Source: Leptospiraceae bacterium
GTDB lineage: Bacteria > Spirochaetota > Leptospiria > Turneriellales > Turneriellaceae
Assembly: GCA_025055765.1 (NCBI GenBank)
Contig: JANWWS010000046.1
Span: forward strand, 123,531-187,530
Reading direction: 5' to 3'
DNA length: 64,000 bases
A model generated the notes under the pieces. It saw nothing but the letters and a program-made list of their open reading frames with translations. It had not been told where the DNA came from and did not search any database. Below are positions 54,171-62,912 of this stretch, one piece after another (the stretch's first letter is position 1; each line of letters opens with the position of its first letter). The position numbers and the translations under genes were made by a program.

Positions 54171-55642
54171 AAAAGTTCCTTTTAAAAAACCTTTTTCTAT
54201 TAGTCTTCTTAAATACGGCCTCTTTAAGAGCCACCACAGCCTTTTCAGATAGTTTAGGCTTAGAAAATCGCTACGCATTACTTCCAGCACAATACCCCTA
54301 TATTTTTGAAAATCCAGCTACGGTGTTTTTCTTTGCAAATCACTTTATAGCCGATTATGCTGCGCCCGACCCGAGTGGAGGCTTTATATTATCCCAAGAA
54401 AATCTTAGTGTGGGTTTGTTTAGTGGCACTCCCAGTGAAGGTGCTTTAAACTCAGCAGCACCCCAAGGAGGGCTGTTTCATCTTGCCAAACCCACCTACC
54501 AACCCCAGGTAGAAACAGGCTCAGGCATGACTCTTGATGCAGCTGCCACAAACAGTGCTTATTACTTGGGCAACCTACAAAGCCGAGTAAGTCGTCTCGA
54601 TGATGCTGGGGATTTGCCCTTAAGAAAACAAAACCTCTCTCTCATCTTGGCATTTGGCCAAAGCTCGGCAGGCCTCGCCTTTCTCTGGGATTTTGGTCGG
54701 GTAAGCGACCAGGAAGAACACGAAGGCTTTGGCAAAGAAAAAATATCCCTCATGCGCCAGCAAATGAGCTTGGGCTTAGGGTTTATTAGTGCACCTTCAG
54801 ACTCGCTCCCCCTCTTTGACGGATATCTAAAAGTAAAAGTATACGATATTAAAAATGAATTTGCAGCAACAGGCAGCGGTGGCGAGACAATTCAGGCATC
54901 TTACCGCACCTCGGGTAGCTTTAGTACAGAAAGTAATCTTCGTATAGGAATTCGCTTGAGCTCTGTCGTCTATAGTTATTTTCTTGGAGGGCTCTCCTTT
55001 TTTGACCACTCCACGACAGCCAATGCAAGAGCCCATGCTGGCAGTCTGAGCCCTTTCCATTTCCAAGATACCTACTCCCGCACAGGTTATCGCTACGAGA
55101 TAGGTTTTTCCCTTAGGCGGGATTTTGCCCAAAATAGCTTTGCCTACCTTGCCATGCTCTGGGAGGCTTTTAACATAGACCTTTTTTATGACGGTATTGA
55201 CCATACAAACTCTCAATACAGCAGCGAACCTTATGGAGCTCATCTCAGCTACCAGCGTCTGCCACTTATTGCAGGATTTTCTACTCGTTTAAACCAGACA
55301 TGGCTCTTAAACTTTTCCTTAAGAAGTTTTCTCTACCGAGAGCCTGCAGAGGGCTTTGTCTTTGCGCAAGAGAGATGGATCCGACAAAATCCGGCATTTA
55401 AAGACCGTGAATTCCAAGAAAGTCATAGAACCGTGCTACAAAACCCACTAGCCACTCAAGTGAATATGGGCTTTTCTTGCCAGATTGCTGAGGTAAGGTT
55501 TGATTGGCTTGCCAGTATAGAATTATTGCGAAGAGGCCCCCATTTTATTTCTGGTACTCAAATACCCTTACTTACCAGGCTTGGCATTAGCTACAACTTT
55601 GCTTCATGGTTTAAAGAAAATAAGGAGAAAAAGGAGGATTAA
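54167..55642 (+). CDS. Outer-membrane barrel paralogue 2 of 3
   Basis: The 491-residue protein has a signal peptide (MKKFLLKNLFLLVFLNTASLRA). It has the shared YPYIFENPA motif near the mature N-terminus, a Gly/Asp-rich stretch near residues 60-160, and the shared RFDWLASIELLRRGPHFISG near the C-terminus. It is translationally coupled to paralogue 1 and abuts paralogue 3 with no gap. The recurring length and motif placement indicate tandem duplication with strong divergence. Confidence 0.7.
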   Translation: MKKFLLKNLFLLVFLNTASLRATTAFSDSLGLENRYALLPAQYPYIFENPATVFFFANHFIADYAAPDPSGGFILSQENLSVGLFSGTPSEGALNSAAPQGGLFHLAKPTYQPQVETGSGMTLDAAATNSAYYLGNLQSRVSRLDDAGDLPLRKQNLSLILAFGQSSAGLAFLWDFGRVSDQEEHEGFGKEKISLMRQQMSLGLGFISAPSDSLPLFDGYLKVKVYDIKNEFAATGSGGETIQASYRTSGSFSTESNLRIGIRLSSVVYSYFLGGLSFFDHSTTANARAHAGSLSPFHFQDTYSRTGYRYEIGFSLRRDFAQNSFAYLAMLWEAFNIDLFYDGIDHTNSQYSSEPYGAHLSYQRLPLIAGFSTRLNQTWLLNFSLRSFLYREPAEGFVFAQERWIRQNPAFKDREFQESHRTVLQNPLATQVNMGFSCQIAEVRFDWLASIELLRRGPHFISGTQIPLLTRLGISYNFASWFKENKEKKED

Positions 55643-57055
55643 ATGTGGAAGCGCCAACTTTTGCTTCTCTTGGTGTTTTTTTTAAGCTTTAGAAGCTTAC
55701 ATCCAACTTATACACGCTCAGCAGGCTATGGTATAGATCGCGCAATATCATGGATGATAGATGGGCAATTTCCTTTTATTTTTGAAAACCCAGCTTTTAT
55801 GATAGGCTATGAAAACAATATCTACTTGGAATATTTCAATACCATAAGAATGGGGGGAATCTTTATTGGGTTACCTCAAGAGACCACACTGGGAATCTTT
55901 AGCGGCAGTACAACAGATTTTACTACGTACAATACAGCGGATTTCCAAAGCCTCTTTCACGGGGTAAGCGACGACCCTGCCCGTATTGATTTTGCCAATG
56001 CCAATTTTCTTGGCAATGGGGCTTTAAGTACTACTCCCTTAAATATGCGAGCAGCCGCCGCTGATATCCGCAACCCAGAAGCCAATCTACTTGAAAACCG
56101 CAACGTAGAACTTTTAGCTAATCGCAGTTTTGGAAAATGGCAAGCCGGCGCAGGTGTGGGATATGGTTTTGCACGCGACGAGCAATTTTTTAAAGACACC
56201 CAAAATAGTAACGAAGAGCGAGTGGATCTCTTCAAATCAGAATTCCGACTGGTTTTAGGTTTACTCATTCCCTTAAATACAGATATTCTGCGCAATATAG
56301 CTGGCAGTGCTGTCTTTACGAAACACACTCTTAGCAATATCGCCTCCAAAACCTTCAACAACGTCCCCGCTCAGGGAGGATATGAAAGCGACGGTGCCTT
56401 TGATGCAGGATTACGTTTGCGTACAAGTAGCAGCTTTCGCAAAAGCCTGTTGCATACCCATCTTGGGTACACTTATCTCAACCGCTCTGGCCGTAGCTAT
56501 GTCACCACAAATTATGTCACCTCACGCGAGGGAATCTACGAACGCAAAGGCCACCGCTTTCAAATAGGTTTGGCTAACGAAATCCCACTGACAGAGAAAC
56601 TCAGTTTGTTTTGGGGCAGTGAGTTTTTCTACGAAAGCTTCCATAATGTGTACAAAGCAAAAGCAATACCCAATGTAGCCGATTCGAGAAATTTCGACAC
56701 AACCGTTTATCTAATTCGTATGCCTCTTGTTCTTGGCATTGGAGCAAACCTAACCGAAAGCTTCGCCTTACGATTTGGTATCCGCCATAATGTCGTAAAT
56801 TCTGGCAACAATTATGAATCGTCCACCCAGGTAAGTAATGGCACTATTGTTACTTCACGGTCCCAATTTCTAAGTGCTGCCTCAAGCCTATCCTTTGGGC
56901 TCTCCTATTTCTGGGGGCCCTTAAGCTTTGATTGGCTCGCCAACATTTCCCTGTTGCAAAAGGGACCATACTTTGTTTCTGGACAAATTAATGACATGGC
57001 CCTAGCCTTTGCAGTATCTTTCCGCTACGGCAGCCTTATTTCTCCAAAAAAGTAA
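55643..57055 (+). CDS. Outer-membrane barrel paralogue 3 of 3
   Basis: The 470-residue protein has an N-terminal signal segment (QLLLLLVFFLSFRSLHPTYT). It shows SAGYGIDRAISWM and the shared FPFIFENPA, then the C-terminal LSFDWLANISLLQKGPYFVSG. GGAGG lies just before the ATG within the tail of paralogue 2. It ends one nucleotide before the stop of the convergent lipase-like gene. Confidence 0.7.
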   Translation: MWKRQLLLLLVFFLSFRSLHPTYTRSAGYGIDRAISWMIDGQFPFIFENPAFMIGYENNIYLEYFNTIRMGGIFIGLPQETTLGIFSGSTTDFTTYNTADFQSLFHGVSDDPARIDFANANFLGNGALSTTPLNMRAAAADIRNPEANLLENRNVELLANRSFGKWQAGAGVGYGFARDEQFFKDTQNSNEERVDLFKSEFRLVLGLLIPLNTDILRNIAGSAVFTKHTLSNIASKTFNNVPAQGGYESDGAFDAGLRLRTSSSFRKSLLHTHLGYTYLNRSGRSYVTTNYVTSREGIYERKGHRFQIGLANEIPLTEKLSLFWGSEFFYESFHNVYKAKAIPNVADSRNFDTTVYLIRMPLVLGIGANLTESFALRFGIRHNVVNSGNNYESSTQVSNGTIVTSRSQFLSAASSLSFGLSYFWGPLSFDWLANISLLQKGPYFVSGQINDMALAFAVSFRYGSLISPKK

Positions 57056-57937
57056 TTAATGGGCTAAAAGCCATTCTCTAATATCAGAGAGGACCCTCTG
57101 CCGGTCCTCATTGCGCTCGTTCATAATCTCATGATAGAGACCAGGGTAGATCTTTAGCGTTTTATCTTGAGATCCTACTTTTTCAAAAAACTCTTTTGCA
57201 GCCGCAGGATCTGTGATCGCATCAGCACCGCCATGTAAAATTAAAAGAGGAGTATGGATTTCCCCAGCACGCTGCAACAGTTCTTCCCCACTGGAGAAAA
57301 AGGTATCCCCCATCTTTAAGGATATCCTCCCATGTACTAGTGGATCGCTTTGGTAACGAAAAACGACCTCCGAGTCATGAGACAAGAGCCGAGCATCTAA
57401 ATTGGCATCTAAAATGATATCACCAAAAAAAGGGGACAAAATTTGTGCAAAAGTTTTTTTTATGAATTTCTCTAAATCAACTACTGGCCGAAAAGCCGCA
57501 GCACTTAAAATCACACCTGAAAAAATATCTTGTTTTTTTTCGCGCAAGATATACTTTAATACAACCACTGCACCCATGGAATGCCCTAAAGCCACGGCCT
57601 GAGAAAGCCCTGTCTCTTTTAAGGCTAGCTCGACGAGCTGGCCATAATCACGGCTGTACCAGTAAAAATCGCTTACATGCCCTCTTATCCCAGGTGAGCG
57701 CCCATGACCTCGAAGATCTTGCCCGTAAATGGCGGTCTGAGTACCCCCCAAGGCCTCGATAAGGTTCTGATATCGGCCACTATGCTCCCCAAAGCCATGC
57801 TGATAGACTAACACCCTCTTGGGATTCTCAACGGGCCAATACTTGCGGTAAAAAATACGTTCCTGATCTATTTGTGAGGAAAAAAATCCACTTTCTTCAC
57901 GATAAGCTTGCTCGTTGGTTTTTTTTCGAGCCCCCAT
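57056..57937 (-). CDS. Alpha/beta-hydrolase, monoacylglycerol-lipase-like
   Basis: The 293-residue protein has the serine-hydrolase order of a monoacylglycerol lipase / lysophospholipase. The oxyanion region is VLVYQHGFGEHSGRY, the nucleophile elbow GHSMGAVV, the Asp lies in LHGGADAITDP, and the His in YPGLYHEIMNE. It is cytoplasmic by appearance, with no signal peptide. It lies 40 nt downstream of the RNA methyltransferase gene and is probably in the same operon. Confidence 0.85.
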   Translation of the reverse strand: MGARKKTNEQAYREESGFFSSQIDQERIFYRKYWPVENPKRVLVYQHGFGEHSGRYQNLIEALGGTQTAIYGQDLRGHGRSPGIRGHVSDFYWYSRDYGQLVELALKETGLSQAVALGHSMGAVVVLKYILREKKQDIFSGVILSAAAFRPVVDLEKFIKKTFAQILSPFFGDIILDANLDARLLSHDSEVVFRYQSDPLVHGRISLKMGDTFFSSGEELLQRAGEIHTPLLILHGGADAITDPAAAKEFFEKVGSQDKTLKIYPGLYHEIMNERNEDRQRVLSDIREWLLAH

Positions 57938-57977
57938 AGACCATCTAACAACTCCCCTCTAAAAAGGCAAGTCTTTC

Positions 57978-59222
57978 TTATTTTACTTTGCGAAATACCG
58001 CGGCGTACATAAGATCACAATCGTGGTATGGAAATCCATATATATCTTGCGATACCATAGAAAAATCTTTAGCCTCTTGGATAAAAAATTGAGCAATCTC
58101 CTCGTTTTCTTCAACAAGCCAGCTGCAGGTAGCATAAACCAAAAGCCCACCCGGCCTTACGGCACAACTTGCCTTTAAGATAAGCTTTCTTTGTAAATCT
58201 AGGAGCTCCGGTAATTTCCCAAGCGAAAAGCGGTACATCGCATCAGGGTTGCGCCGCCATGTGCCACTGGCAGAGCAAGGTGCATCGACAAGGACTCGGT
58301 CGAAACCCCCGTGCCTATCTACCTCCCGGGGGAATAGAGGCAAATTTGACCCATCCCACCCTACATAACGGATGTTTGAAAACTGGGCTCTTCTGGCACG
58401 CAGCTTGGTATGGCGTAGCTTAAATTCACGGATATCGGAAGCATAGATGACACCTTTGTTTTGCATAACGGAAGCTAAAAGCAAAGTTTTGCCTCCCCCT
58501 CCCGCACAGGCATCCCAGACAAACATACCTGGCCTCGCCTGTACCTGAGCACCAATCCATTGACTTGCTAAATCTTGAATTTCAAAAAGTCCCTCACGGT
58601 AACTTCGCAGCTCGTAAATGCCCCTTTCCCCCTCTACGCGGATAGCGGTAATATCTGGCAAATCATATTCTTGCGCCTTTAGAGACAAACTCCTCAATTC
58701 ATGAAGGACTAGCGCTTTTTTTTCAGGATAGTTCAGGCGCAACCATAAGGGAGGGCGTTTGTTGAGAAATAAGAAGAATTTTTGCTGGCTATCTTCCCCC
58801 CAGTTTGAAAAATGAGCCCTTTTTTTGAAGTAAGCCTCATAAGAAGGATGGACCATCGATAAGAAAGGACTTTTTAATGCATAGGTTTCGAGACTCTCGT
58901 GGAGGTATTCCCAAAGGTCCTCATAGGGAATATGGCGCAAGAGACGCCATACTGCGGGGGGATCGTGAGGTAAAGAAGGAGAGCTCTTGGCGAAAGCCTG
59001 GCTTTTTCCGGAAAGATAGCGATGGGCTAGGTAAATCCCTCTGCGAAAAACGGTATAAAGCAAATCGGCATATTCCCGTCTATCCCGACGCCCGTATTGT
59101 TTATTCTTGCGGAAATACTCCGTTAAGAATCGATCTACGGGGGGAAGCTCCTTTTGATCACACAGGCTTTTCCAAAGCTTATGAAAATGGAAAAGTCGGC
59201 TTTTTCCTACATCTTGGGGCAA
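57978..59222 (-). CDS. RsmB/NOP2-family rRNA m5C methyltransferase
   Basis: The 414-residue protein has the class I SAM fold (VWDACAGGGGKTLLLASVMQNKG, IYASDIREFKLRHTKLRARR) and the two catalytic Cys motifs of RNA m5C enzymes: VDAPCSASGTWRRNP (general base/binding Cys) and LVYATCSWLVEENE (nucleophilic Cys). The N-terminal 130 residues are NusB-like helical in RsmB. The target cytosine is not fixed by sequence. It lies 4 nt after the htpG stop. Confidence 0.88.
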   Translation of the reverse strand: MPQDVGKSRLFHFHKLWKSLCDQKELPPVDRFLTEYFRKNKQYGRRDRREYADLLYTVFRRGIYLAHRYLSGKSQAFAKSSPSLPHDPPAVWRLLRHIPYEDLWEYLHESLETYALKSPFLSMVHPSYEAYFKKRAHFSNWGEDSQQKFFLFLNKRPPLWLRLNYPEKKALVLHELRSLSLKAQEYDLPDITAIRVEGERGIYELRSYREGLFEIQDLASQWIGAQVQARPGMFVWDACAGGGGKTLLLASVMQNKGVIYASDIREFKLRHTKLRARRAQFSNIRYVGWDGSNLPLFPREVDRHGGFDRVLVDAPCSASGTWRRNPDAMYRFSLGKLPELLDLQRKLILKASCAVRPGGLLVYATCSWLVEENEEIAQFFIQEAKDFSMVSQDIYGFPYHDCDLMYAAVFRKVK

Positions 59223-59226
59223 AAAA

Positions 59227-61143
59227 CTACGCCACCTTAGCCTGTAATTGGCGAGCCATAAGATTTACAAGCGCCTTGTTAAATGCCACGGGATCAGGAA
59301 GTTCCGCCCCTTCGGTTAAAAAGGCATAGCCTAAAAGCAAAGTGGCTAGCTCTTTCAATATCTCCTTATCACGACCTTTGAGCGATCCGGCAAAACCCTT
59401 AATAAGCTCATGGTTCGGATTGATTTCAAGAATCTTTTTTGTTTTCTCAAATCGCTCCCCCTGCCGCTTTAGGATTTTCTCAAGATGCGGGCTAAAGTCA
59501 AGCTCCTCGGCCATGAGACAGGCAGGAGCTGAAATTAAATTTTGGCTTAACTTTACATCACGTACATAATCCTTTAAGTGCTCTTTGAGCCAAATCAAGA
59601 GTTCCTCATAATCCTTTTCGGCTTTCTTAAGCTGACTTTCCTTTTTCTCTTTTTCTTTTTCATCAAGCACAAGCTCGCCCTTGCCAAGGGCCTTGAGCTT
59701 TTTTCCTTCATATTCACCAATAGCTTGGAGAATAAGCTCATCCACCGGCTCTGTTAGATATAAAATTTCATAGCCTTTTTGCCGCACAGCCTCTGTATGG
59801 GGAGAGTTTTCCAATAGCTGTCGGGACTCACCTAAGATATAGTAAATTTCTTTTTGTTCGGGATGCATCCTCTCCACATATTCTTTTAGCGTTGTTAACC
59901 CCTTCTCACTATTGGAAGACGGAAAGAGCAATAAGTTTTGCAATTTATCTTTATTCTCGAAGTCAGAATTTACCCCCTCTTTGAGCGCATTGCCGAATTC
60001 GCGATAAAAATCATAATAAAGCTCTCTTTCTTTATTAAGCATCTCTTGGAAGAAAGATAGAAGTTTATTCGTCAGACCTTTTCGGATGGCTACGATGTGT
60101 CGGTCTTGCTGCAACATCTCCCGAGAGATATTAAGTGGTAGATCGGCGGACTCTACCACCCCCTTCACAAAGCGCAAATACCGGGGTAAAAGATCCTCCA
60201 AGGCTTCGCTAATGAGCACTTTTTTTACGTAAAGCTGAAGGCCACTGCGATAGCTCTGGTAGTAAAAATCCCAAGGTGCCTTCTTAGGAATGTAAAGAAG
60301 GGCGGTGTATTCTATCCTTCCCTCAGCTTTATACAATAGATACTTTAAAGGATCATTCCAATCATGGGAGATGTGTTTGTAAAATTCGCGGTAATCCTCC
60401 TCTTTTACCTCTGATTTTGCCCTTTGCCACAAGGGCTTCATGGAATTTACTGTTTTCCATTTGAACTGGCTCTCGTCTTTTTCATTTTCTTTCACCTTTA
60501 CCTTTATGGGATATGAGATAAAATCCGAATATTTCTTGATAATGCGCTCCAGAACCCATGTATTGGTGTAATCCTCTATTCCATTTTCGGGGTCCACCTC
60601 TTTGAGATAGAGGGTTATTTCTGTTCCTCGCCTTCCCCCCTCTTCGGTGTAAATTTCATAGCTGCCATTGCCCGTACTTGACCAATATGTCGTCTCCTCA
60701 CCATCGGCCCGACGCGTTTTAAGCTCAACTTTGTTTGCCACCATGAAAGCGGAATAAAAACCAACACCAAACTGCCCTATGAGCTCCCCAGAGCGATCTT
60801 TATTTTCACTTTGACGTATTTTATGTAAAAATTCCCGTGTACCGGACTTAGCAATAGTGCCGATATGAGAGATAACTTCCTGTCTGCTCATACCTATGCC
60901 ATTATCCCTAATGGTTAGGGTACGCTTTTGCGCATCAGTTTCCAGTTCAATACATAACTCCTCGCCAGCTGGCAAAAGCTCTGGGCGTCCAATGGCCTCA
61001 AATTTTAGCTTATCTATGGCATCGGAGGCATTAGAAATGAGCTCCCGTAGAAAAATTTCCTTGTTACTATACACAGAATGAATCATGAGGTCCAAAAGCT
61101 CTTTTGTCTCCGCTTGGAAGTTATGGATTTCCTTCTCTGCCAT
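59227..61143 (-). CDS. htpG: Molecular chaperone HtpG (Hsp90)
   Basis: The 638-residue Hsp90 from ATG 61143 has the GHKL ATPase domain (LRELISNASDAIDKLKFEA, LTIRDNGIGMSRQEVISHIGTIAKSGTREF, GQFGVGFYSAFMVA), the middle domain (SADLPLNISREMLQQDRHI) and a C-terminal dimerisation domain. The frame is open to 61170 but the extra residues are non-homologous. Two perfect inverted repeats lie upstream (61171-61198 and 61202-61226) and may bind a regulator. No CIRCE element is seen. Confidence 0.96.
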   Translation of the reverse strand: MAEKEIHNFQAETKELLDLMIHSVYSNKEIFLRELISNASDAIDKLKFEAIGRPELLPAGEELCIELETDAQKRTLTIRDNGIGMSRQEVISHIGTIAKSGTREFLHKIRQSENKDRSGELIGQFGVGFYSAFMVANKVELKTRRADGEETTYWSSTGNGSYEIYTEEGGRRGTEITLYLKEVDPENGIEDYTNTWVLERIIKKYSDFISYPIKVKVKENEKDESQFKWKTVNSMKPLWQRAKSEVKEEDYREFYKHISHDWNDPLKYLLYKAEGRIEYTALLYIPKKAPWDFYYQSYRSGLQLYVKKVLISEALEDLLPRYLRFVKGVVESADLPLNISREMLQQDRHIVAIRKGLTNKLLSFFQEMLNKERELYYDFYREFGNALKEGVNSDFENKDKLQNLLLFPSSNSEKGLTTLKEYVERMHPEQKEIYYILGESRQLLENSPHTEAVRQKGYEILYLTEPVDELILQAIGEYEGKKLKALGKGELVLDEKEKEKKESQLKKAEKDYEELLIWLKEHLKDYVRDVKLSQNLISAPACLMAEELDFSPHLEKILKRQGERFEKTKKILEINPNHELIKGFAGSLKGRDKEILKELATLLLGYAFLTEGAELPDPVAFNKALVNLMARQLQAKVA

Positions 61144-61170
61144 GGTTCTTCCCCAAAAGCTTTTTGCCAA

Positions 61171-61198
61171 ATGTCAAGTGTTTTTTGAATCTTGACAT
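61171..61198. promoter_or_regulatory. Perfect 8-bp inverted repeat upstream of htpG
   Basis: ATGTCAAG (61171-61178) and CTTGACAT (61191-61198) are exact inverted copies around a 12-nt spacer, 28-55 nt before the htpG ATG. Each arm contains a TTGACA-like -35 box on one strand. It is a candidate operator or a pair of divergent -35 elements. Confidence 0.45.
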
Positions 61199-61201
61199 TC
61201 T

Positions 61202-61226
61202 AACTTTTTGACACAACCAAAAAGTT
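61202..61226. promoter_or_regulatory. Perfect 9-bp inverted repeat upstream of htpG
   Basis: AACTTTTTG (61202-61210) and CAAAAAGTT (61218-61226) form a perfect 9-bp palindrome with a 7-nt centre, 4 nt beyond the first repeat. The A/T-rich arms could be an operator; as a hairpin it would be weak. It does not resemble CIRCE. Confidence 0.45.
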
Positions 61227-61459
61227 GACGCTCTACGTCATCTGAGACAAGTTAGTTTATGCGGCTGGTGCTCTCAGGCGCGCATTACTCCCCAAAAGAC
61301 TCCCGCGGCAAAATAGGCCGCAGAGCCAGAAAAGCCTGGCTATGGAACCTGAACACTCGATGCTCGCGTTTTGTTTGTGCCTGCAATTTTACTTCGACCC
61401 GAAGAGGTTCTTTCCAGCAATACTTTTGGCAATGGGGGTAAACGAGGCGTTTTAGGATT
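61227..61459. other. Region with no supportable gene
   Basis: I see no gene with a family match, ribosome binding site or codon pattern here. Short frames on both strands appear random. It is the first part of the gene-poor stretch before the pseudogene cluster. Confidence 0.5.
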
Positions 61460-62007
61460 TTGGCAGTATTCTGGGTTTTTGCTGTTTTCAATTGCAATAG
61501 CTATCTAGATAAGGCGCATAAACCAGACCAGCTTGGGACACCCACATATACCGTGGGTGGCTTTGTCTGCTGTGTTTATACTGGGAGTCTTGTGCTCGAA
61601 AACAACGGCAGCGATGAGGTGGTGTTTACTGGCTTTGGTTATTATACATTTCCGACACCGCTCAAAGTGAAACATACCATGTGACAGTGAAGAGAAATCC
61701 ACCAGGGCAGGTGTGCATGGTACACAATAGTGCTGGTACCATTTCTGGCGCCTACGTAAAGAACGTAAACGTGCAGTGCGCCTCCGACACCAACTGGGTA
61801 CAAGATGCCTACCTCAAGGCATCCAATGCAGAGGGGGGTGATAACTTTGGCACCTCCGTCGCCATTTCGGGCTCAACCATTGTCGTGGGGGCCTGGTCGC
61901 AAGACTCCAACCAGACAACGATTACCAATGCCGATGGCCAGCCAGGCCTTCCTGATAAGGATGACTCCAGTAGCTCCGGGGCGGTCTATGTCTTCAAGGC
62001 GTTTTGA
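61460..62007 (+). pseudogene. Broken FG-GAP-repeat lipoprotein gene
   Basis: The frame starts with TTG 61460 and a lipoprotein-like signal (VFWVFAVFNC). It continues in a familiar leader of bacterial FG-GAP proteins (GFVCCVYTGSLVLENNGSDE) and stops at TGA 61682. The +1 frame then resumes the family text (TYHVTVKRNPPGQ, then QDAYLKASNAEGGDNFGTSVAISGSTIVVGAWSQDSNQTTITN). Loss of one A in the AAA run at 61664-61666 explains the break. The second part ends at SGAVYVFKAF after a single FG-GAP unit, where relatives carry several. The gene is therefore frameshifted and truncated, unless the run is a phase-variation or sequencing error. Confidence 0.75.
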
Positions 62008-62197
62008 GTGCCGGCTGCAGCTATTATAGCATCCCATGCGGTGAGTATTTCGACCACAGCACATCGTTATCGTTTGGCGCAGTCTTGTGGCGAAGTGGTG
62101 GCTGGGAAGATGGGCAACATAAAATAACGTGCCTTACAACACCCCACTTTGGCTTCTCAACAGGCGGCATTATAGTTAGGTTCCTGGTCTTCTGGCA
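62008..62197. other. Region with no supportable gene
   Basis: Short open frames on both strands have no family match or ribosome binding site. It lies between the truncated FG-GAP gene and a possible insertion-sequence end. Confidence 0.4.
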
Positions 62198-62410
62198 TAA
62201 GTACCCAATCAATGGGTGAAATGCCCCCCGAAAATCCCTCGGGGGTAATTCCCTAAAGTATTCGTTTGCTCTGTTTCCATGAACCATTCTAAAGCAGAAT
62301 CGCAACGACGCCAAGTGGCAGGGTCTTCGTTCACGGATTTCCTTTCGCGTAAGCGCATAGGGTAGTCCGTCGAACATGTAGTGCAAGTATTTGTATAGTT
62401 CATGGCCACA
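62198..62410 (-). mobile_element. Possible IS66-family transposase tail and right end (remnant)
   Basis: On the minus strand the frame HELYKYLHYMFDGLPYALTRKEIRERRPCHL resembles the C-terminus of IS66 TnpC (E-P-Y-x-Y-L-x-x-L-x-x-L-P-x-A). A stop lies immediately upstream, so only the last residues survive. TAAGTACCC at 62198, read outward, fits the TAAGNGCCC-type IS66 terminus. A CCCCCGA/TCGGGGG stem at 62225-62245 lies between them. This is a weak, degenerate remnant; the call rests on a short motif. Confidence 0.35.
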
Positions 62411-62812
62411 CTATCGCGCGGTGGCCACGCGGGCGCATTTTCAATACGGCGATCGCGCGCCGCTATGCTGGGACCACAAGTTTAACTTTCATTTGCGGCC
62501 ACTATGTATGAAGGGGTGACTGAACGCATCGCAGAGCATGTCGCTGACAAAAGCGTGCGCATTGGTGACTATGTGATTTCCGGTGGGGAGCCCGCCGCCG
62601 TAGTGATCCTCGACGCGGTGGCGCGCCCGATACCGGGAGTCATCGGCAATGCCGCATCCTTAGATGAGGAATCGTTTGAAAATGCGCCGAGTTGTGAGTA
62701 TCCACAATATACCCGACCCGAAGTCTGGCACGGCCAACGTCTAACGAATGTTTTGCTATCGGGTGACCATGCGCGCATTGCGGCTTGGCGTGCAGCGCAA
62801 AAAACCGGATGA
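62410..62812 (+). pseudogene. trmD: trmD fragment with a 4-bp duplication
   Basis: Two frames together encode the middle of tRNA (guanine37-N1)-methyltransferase TrmD: FNTAIARRYAGTTSLTFICGHY, then EGVTERIAEHVADKSVRIGDYVISGGE, DAVARPIPGVIGNAASLDEESFE, YPQYTRPEVWHG and NVLLSGDHARIAAWR. A duplicated TATG at 62503-62510 shifts the frame exactly between HY and EGV. The N-terminal half and the last residues are missing. A functional trmD must be elsewhere. This is an acquired or duplicated and decayed fragment. Confidence 0.85.
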
Positions 62813-62912
62813 GACTTAGCTAAAACTTCTCATAAAGACGGGGGCTGGATAGCGCTGGGATCTGCGCCTCGACAAGAAGCGCGGTAGGTGCTGTGGCCTC
62901 GAAACTTCTCTC

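Noticed and set aside
61171..61226. CIRCE element controlling htpG
   Set aside because: The arms do not match TTAGCACTC-N9-GAGTGCTAA; the repeats are reported as different elements.
62504..62812. The 102-aa frame as a complete small TrmD-like gene
   Set aside because: The upstream frame continues the same family, and the TATG duplication explains the break; it is a fragment, not a separate gene.
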